NCBI GenBank assembly: GCA_046706185.1
Contig: JBJKPR010000053.1
Location: forward strand, 1-64,000
From: JAJZXY01 sp046706185
Lineage (GTDB): Archaea > Thermoplasmatota > Thermoplasmata > Sysuiplasmatales > Sysuiplasmataceae
DNA length: 64,000 nt
Reading direction: 5' to 3'
The stretch's first letter is position 1, and each line of letters starts with the position of its first letter. The notes under the pieces are model-generated. The model worked only from the letters and a program-made list of their open reading frames with translations, had not been told where the DNA came from and did not search any database. Positions 60,304 through 64,000 of the stretch are shown piece by piece. Both the position numbers and the translations under genes were made by a program.

Positions 60304-61185
60304 ATGCGCGAGATGGCCATCAGATTGTTTGCCGCCGAGTTCAACTCGTCCGACTATGAGCTCAGGGAAGGAGAGGAGAAGAGTTCTGTTTATGTTGTCA
60401 CACCGCTTGGAGCGAAAGTGAACAGGCTCCTGCTCATGGGCGTCCTGACAGAAGTTGAGTCAAGAGACACAGAAGGGGGAAAGCTCTACACAGCTCAGGT
60501 TACAGACCCCACAGGGACATTCAGGGTGAGCGCCGGCCAGTACCAGGAGGAGGCATCAAGGGCACTGCAGTCCATAAGCCCGCCCGCTTTTGTGGCAGTC
60601 GTGGGAAAGGCCCGTACATACAGCCCCGAGGAGGGGACCGTATATGTGTCTGTAAGGGCTGAAGAGATAGCGCAGGTGACACAGGAGCAGAGAGACCACT
60701 GGGTGCTCGAGACATGCAGCGAGACAGCGAAGAGGATTGGCGCGATCAAGGCAGCAATGGAGCTCTCTCCCCCTCTCGCAGAAAGCATCGCCAGAATGGG
60801 TGTGCCGCGCAGACTTGCGGAAGGAGCAGTCCTGGCAGCACAGCACTACAGGGGCGTGGACCTTTCCACCTACAGGGGAATGGTCGTCGAGGCACTCAGG
60901 TCCATACCAGGCATTGAGGAGGCAACAGGCGAAGTGGCCGTGCCCCCAACAGAGGAAGCGTCATCCGTAACCATCAGCGGGACAGAGCTCACTGACCACG
61001 AGGAGAAGCTTCTTTCGATAATAGGGGAGCTGGACAAGAGCACAAGGGGAGCGGAATGGGACGAGATCGTCCGCACTGCCAGGGGCAGGCAGCTCACCGA
61101 TGATCAGCTGAATTCGGCAATCGAGGGGCTGCTGGACAAAGGCATGGTTTACGAGCCGGTGCTTGGAAGGATGAAAAGGATCTGA
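60304..61185 (+). CDS. RPA-associated protein (COG3390 type)
   Basis: The 293-residue partner of RPA starts with REMAIRLFAAEFNSSDYELREGEEKSSVYVVTPLGAKVNRLLLMGVLTEVE. This leads into an OB fold (about 35-135; TAQVTDPTGTFRVSAGQY). A helical linker follows and a C-terminal winged-helix-like domain (about 225-293). In haloarchaea the matching rpap genes sit next to rpa genes and the proteins act together in DNA repair. It directly follows RPA with 2 bases between, one operon. ATG 60304 is the natural start. Confidence 0.92.
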   Translation: MREMAIRLFAAEFNSSDYELREGEEKSSVYVVTPLGAKVNRLLLMGVLTEVESRDTEGGKLYTAQVTDPTGTFRVSAGQYQEEASRALQSISPPAFVAVVGKARTYSPEEGTVYVSVRAEEIAQVTQEQRDHWVLETCSETAKRIGAIKAAMELSPPLAESIARMGVPRRLAEGAVLAAQHYRGVDLSTYRGMVVEALRSIPGIEEATGEVAVPPTEEASSVTISGTELTDHEEKLLSIIGELDKSTRGAEWDEIVRTARGRQLTDDQLNSAIEGLLDKGMVYEPVLGRMKRI

Positions 61186-61320
61186 GCAATTTGCCACATG
61201 TACTGTGAAATGTGCTCCCAATCAGTGACAAAAGCGAACCAATTATTTCCAAGCGCGGGCGAAACTGGACCCAATGACAATCTATAACTATCAAGCACTT
61301 ATCGCCTTCTCGGTGATTTA

Positions 61321-62373
61321 CTGGATAGACTTCTTTTCACCGCAGGACCGGTCGAGGTGCGAAGGGACGTTCTCAGTGCGATGACAAAACCCATGATGAC
61401 GCATCGCGGCAGGGAATACAAGGAGCTTCACAAGTCAATCGTTGACAGGTTGAGAAGGCTTCTGCAGACGGACGACAGCATACTGCTTCTTGTATCGTCC
61501 GCCACGGGCGCAATGGAGGCGGGTGTCCGCTCTGCCGTTAACGAGCGCATACTTCACCTCACAGGCGGCGCGTTTGCAGAGAGATGGGCGGAAATCTCAA
61601 GGTCAAACGGGAAGGAGGCGGAGGTCGTTTCGGTCCCGTGGGGGGAAGCTGTAGGACCGGACCTTCTGGACGGGCAGAAGCTCGAGAGATGTGAGGCGGT
61701 GGCTGTGACGCACAACGAGACGTCCACTGGCGTCATGAACCCCCTTGAGGCCATTGCGGAAAGGGTCCACGGTGAATCTGATGCGCTGCTGTTTGTCGAC
61801 GCGGTCACCTCGGCGTTCGCAAACGTGATCAACCTCAGGAAGATCAGGCCTGACCTCTTCCTGTTCGGTACGCAGAAGGCCCTTGCACTTCCTCCGGGTC
61901 TTGCTGTTGCTGTTGTTTCAGACAGGCTGCTTGAGAAGGCGAGGACAGTCAGCTCGAGGGGGAAGTACCTTGACCTTGTGGAGATAAAGGAGTTTGCAGA
62001 CAGGAACCTCGTGCCGAGCACCCCCCCTGTTTCGCTAATGTATGCACTCGATTACCAGCTCGAAAGAATAGAGAAGGAAGGAATGGACAGGCGGGCGGAG
62101 AGGCACAGGGAACTCGGCGAGATGGCCAGACGCTGGGCAGACAAGTACATGTCCGTATACCCCCCCGGCAACTACTCCAACACTGTCACCTGCATCAGGA
62201 ATACGGGCGGCAAATCGTACGAGATGATAGATGAAGCGCTCGCAGGCAGGGGATACCAGATATCCGAAGGATACGGAAAGCTGAAACAGAGCACGTTCAG
62301 GATCGGCCACATGGGGGACGTGACCGCCGACGAGATGAAAGGACTGCTGGATGCACTTACGGAGGCTGTGTGA
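61321..62373 (+). CDS. Class V aminotransferase (serine/alanine-glyoxylate type) with probable CTG start
   Basis: The PLP enzyme is paired with SerA, so it probably makes phosphoserine from phosphohydroxypyruvate. Motifs are TAGPVEVRRDVLSAM, MTHRGREYKEL, SSATGAMEAGV, FVDAVTSAF and the PLP Lys in FGTQKALALPPG. A frame beginning with GTG 61357 would cut off the substrate-loop LLFTAGPVEV, so the true start must lie upstream. Between the in-frame TAA at 61285 and 61357 there is no ATG, GTG or TTG. CTG 61321, preceded by GGTGAT (61312-61317), gives a normal N terminus (350 residues). A base error in the assembly is the other explanation. Confidence 0.85.
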   Translation: MDRLLFTAGPVEVRRDVLSAMTKPMMTHRGREYKELHKSIVDRLRRLLQTDDSILLLVSSATGAMEAGVRSAVNERILHLTGGAFAERWAEISRSNGKEAEVVSVPWGEAVGPDLLDGQKLERCEAVAVTHNETSTGVMNPLEAIAERVHGESDALLFVDAVTSAFANVINLRKIRPDLFLFGTQKALALPPGLAVAVVSDRLLEKARTVSSRGKYLDLVEIKEFADRNLVPSTPPVSLMYALDYQLERIEKEGMDRRAERHRELGEMARRWADKYMSVYPPGNYSNTVTCIRNTGGKSYEMIDEALAGRGYQISEGYGKLKQSTFRIGHMGDVTADEMKGLLDALTEAV

Positions 62374-63342
62374 TTGGCGAAGATACTGATTACTGATGCG
62401 GTTGATGAGAAATATGTCAATGCGCTGAGGCAGATTAGCGGTTTTGACGTTGACTTCAGGAACGGGATAACAGGCGAACAGCTGAAGGAGACAATTGGGG
62501 GTTTCGACTGCGTGATTGTCAGGAGCAGGACAAAACTGACCGCAGAGGTGATACGCAGAGCCACATCGGCAAAACTCATCGTCAGGGCAGGCGTGGGCAC
62601 CGACAACATAGACGTGAGTGCAGCTACCGCGATGGGGATTGCAGTCTGCAACACGCCGTGGGCAAACGTGGTCTCGGCGGCGGAACTCGCAATTGCGATG
62701 ATGCTCTCACTTTCAAGGAAGCTGTGCGATGCAAACAGCTCGATGCATTCAGGCAAATGGGAGACACTCAAGTTCACAGGTGCCGAACTGAGCGCAAAGA
62801 CTCTGGGCATCATAGGGCTCGGGAGGGTCGGAAGGGAGGTTGCGAAGAGGGCAAAGGCGTTCCAGATGACAGTCATCGCGGCTGACCCGTATATCAGGAA
62901 AGAGGCAGCAGATGGCGCAGGTGTTGAGCTTGTTCCCTTCGACGACCTGCTTGGAAGGGCGGACATAGTCACAATTCACGCATCGATGATGCCAGGCAAC
63001 CTGCACCTGATCGGAGGCAGGGAGCTTTCCCTCATGAAAAAGGGGGCATTCCTTGTTAACACGGCAAGGGGTGAGATGGTGGATGCAGATGCCCTTGCGG
63101 ATGCCCTGGCCTCCGGCCATCTCGCAGGCGCCGGGCTCGATGTCTACGAGGGAGAACCTGCTGTCAACGGCAGACTTGCTGCCCTCGGCAGCATTGTCAT
63201 GTCACCACACATTGGTGCGCAGACAAGAGAGGCGCAGGGAAGGGTAGGCGCCGAAGTGGTGGATGTCGTCGACTCCTTCTTCAACCGCGGAAAACTCACC
63301 AACGCTGTCAACGGCGAGGCGCTGAGCAAGAACGTGGCCTGA
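62374..63342 (+). CDS. serA: D-3-phosphoglycerate dehydrogenase, short form
   Basis: SerA oxidises 3-phosphoglycerate with NAD to 3-phosphohydroxypyruvate, the first step of serine synthesis. The 322-residue product has RSRTKLTAEVI, RAGVGTDNIDVSAA, the Rossmann loop GIIGLGRVGREVAKRAKAF, VNTARGEMVDADAL, and the catalytic His in SPHIGAQTREAQG. It ends without the ACT or ASB domains of long SerA, so serine feedback through ACT is not expected. TTG 62374 follows the aminotransferase stop without a gap, so the two are coupled. Confidence 0.93.
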   Translation: MAKILITDAVDEKYVNALRQISGFDVDFRNGITGEQLKETIGGFDCVIVRSRTKLTAEVIRRATSAKLIVRAGVGTDNIDVSAATAMGIAVCNTPWANVVSAAELAIAMMLSLSRKLCDANSSMHSGKWETLKFTGAELSAKTLGIIGLGRVGREVAKRAKAFQMTVIAADPYIRKEAADGAGVELVPFDDLLGRADIVTIHASMMPGNLHLIGGRELSLMKKGAFLVNTARGEMVDADALADALASGHLAGAGLDVYEGEPAVNGRLAALGSIVMSPHIGAQTREAQGRVGAEVVDVVDSFFNRGKLTNAVNGEALSKNVA

Positions 63343-63414
63343 AACTTTCATATAAATACTTTTCTATTTCTATATTTATACTATCACTTGCCTTTCAGGG
63401 GAAAGGTCCTAAAG

Positions 63415-63771
63415 ATGGCAACACCAAATGAAGAGACAGAGACACCGGCCCCAAAGGGAGGAGTGAGACCTGCGTCGCTCGAAAGGGAGATGGCAAACAT
63501 AGTTGAGACCATGTCCCATACAGCAGTCCAGGTCGGGCTTGTGCTGTTCGGCCTCCTGCTTGACTTCGTGGGCGAACTTGTCAGGATAGCTTCCACAACC
63601 ACTGCAGGCTTCAATGCTTTCCAGGTGCTGACCGCAGTCGGAACGTTCGTCATAGTGGCAGTCCTTTTTGTCAGCGGCATGGTAAAGAGAAACGAGGGCG
63701 ACCTGACGAGGCTTGGTCTGCTCCTCGCGGCCGCGATAGTGTTCTTCGCCCTGCCTTCAATGATCGCATGA
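63415..63771 (+). CDS. Small membrane protein
   Basis: This 118-residue protein of unknown function has a polar N-terminal part (EETETPAPKGGVRPASLEREMANIVETM). Three hydrophobic helices follow, at about 36-58, 66-86 and 95-117. It starts at ATG 63415, with AAAGGTC at 63401-63407; a TTG at 63388 is upstream in frame but lies closer to the TATA-like TATATTTATA at 63372-63381. It follows serA by 72 bases and has its own promoter. Confidence 0.75.
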   Translation: MATPNEETETPAPKGGVRPASLEREMANIVETMSHTAVQVGLVLFGLLLDFVGELVRIASTTTAGFNAFQVLTAVGTFVIVAVLFVSGMVKRNEGDLTRLGLLLAAAIVFFALPSMIA

Positions 63772-63973
63772 ATGCGGCCGAGCGTGCAGGAAATGCATAA
63801 ACATTTTACCATTACGGTTCCGCTCAATTGGCAGATTCTGTTACTTCTTCCTGGACAATCACAGGCGCGATATTCGAATTTCGACAAGAAGTAATGACAA
63901 CGTTCAAATATGATAATGTAGACTATTAAACCCACCTCCCTGATAACAGGATTCCCCTGAAAGGTCGGTTTGT

Positions 63974-64000
63974 ATGGCATCTGGCGACAAAGAAGGCGGT
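63974..64000 (+). CDS. Start of a gene cut off by the window end
   Basis: ATG 63974 opens a frame of nine visible codons (M A S G D K E G G). AAGGTC at 63961-63966 is well placed as a ribosome site. The product cannot be told. The 200 bases before it hold AT-rich stretches that could be its promoter. Confidence 0.35.

Overview
The window is about 64 kb of a moderately GC-rich archaeal chromosome, most likely from the Thermoplasmata or a close euryarchaeal relative. The signs are archaeal: a membrane-anchored LonB protease, Hel308 with Cgi121, aRF1, archaeal ArgS, Nep1, PurP, DtdA, an archaeal CCA-adding enzyme, a Zn-finger RPA with its RPA-associated protein, an archaeal mevalonate operon (HMG-CoA synthase, thiolase-like protein, DUF35 protein), and TATA-box promoters with leaderless starts. 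Several genes look bacterial by family (HutH, FtcD and cyclodeaminase, MetK, MsrA), which suggests past transfer. No rRNA, CRISPR array, phage or intact insertion sequence was seen.

Layout. 0-5 kb: partial tRNA-Pro, msrA, an HTH regulator coupled to the HMG-CoA synthase operon, and a methyltransferase. 5-13 kb: hutH, an acetamidase/formamidase, a ClC transporter, an NMN module (nadM, cinA) and lonB. 13-19 kb: hel308-cgi121, an Mrp/NBP35 ATPase, the two halves of FtcD, and a DUF218 protein. 19-25 kb: a 1465-residue repeat protein ending in a RING-like zinc motif, divergent from a pair of KaiC-like ATPases, one with a broken Walker A. 25-33 kb: molybdopterin oxidoreductase, PfkB kinase, a 33-residue leaderless ORF, a membrane protein, CCA enzyme, a NitT/TauT-type ABC importer, and a MoaD/BNR pair. 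33-38 kb: a tightly packed operon of ArsR-type regulator, two small proteins, a bactofilin-like protein, an ABC-2 exporter and dtdA. 38-50 kb: pyrH, aRF1, argS, a large PKD surface protein, a PurP paralogue, an MFS exporter and metK. 50-64 kb: DUF1697, a PLD-like membrane protein, tRNA-Gln, adenosine-specific kinase, a threonine dehydratase-like enzyme, nadE, intron-containing tRNA-Ser, GNAT, a FixX-like ferredoxin, nep1, purP, the RPA operon and a serine operon (class V aminotransferase plus serA).

How the genes fit together. HutH, FtcD, cyclodeaminase and perhaps the formamidase are parts of histidine catabolism, although HutU and HutI are absent here. NadM, CinA and NadE cover NAD salvage and synthesis. 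The aminotransferase and SerA make serine from 3-phosphoglycerate. The likeliest undescribed system is the giant protein, built of about 21 tandem helical repeats of about 62 residues, next to its divergent KaiC pair. A second candidate is the regulator/bactofilin/ABC operon with a palindromic operator. Function calls come from reading motifs and family resemblance; no database search was run.
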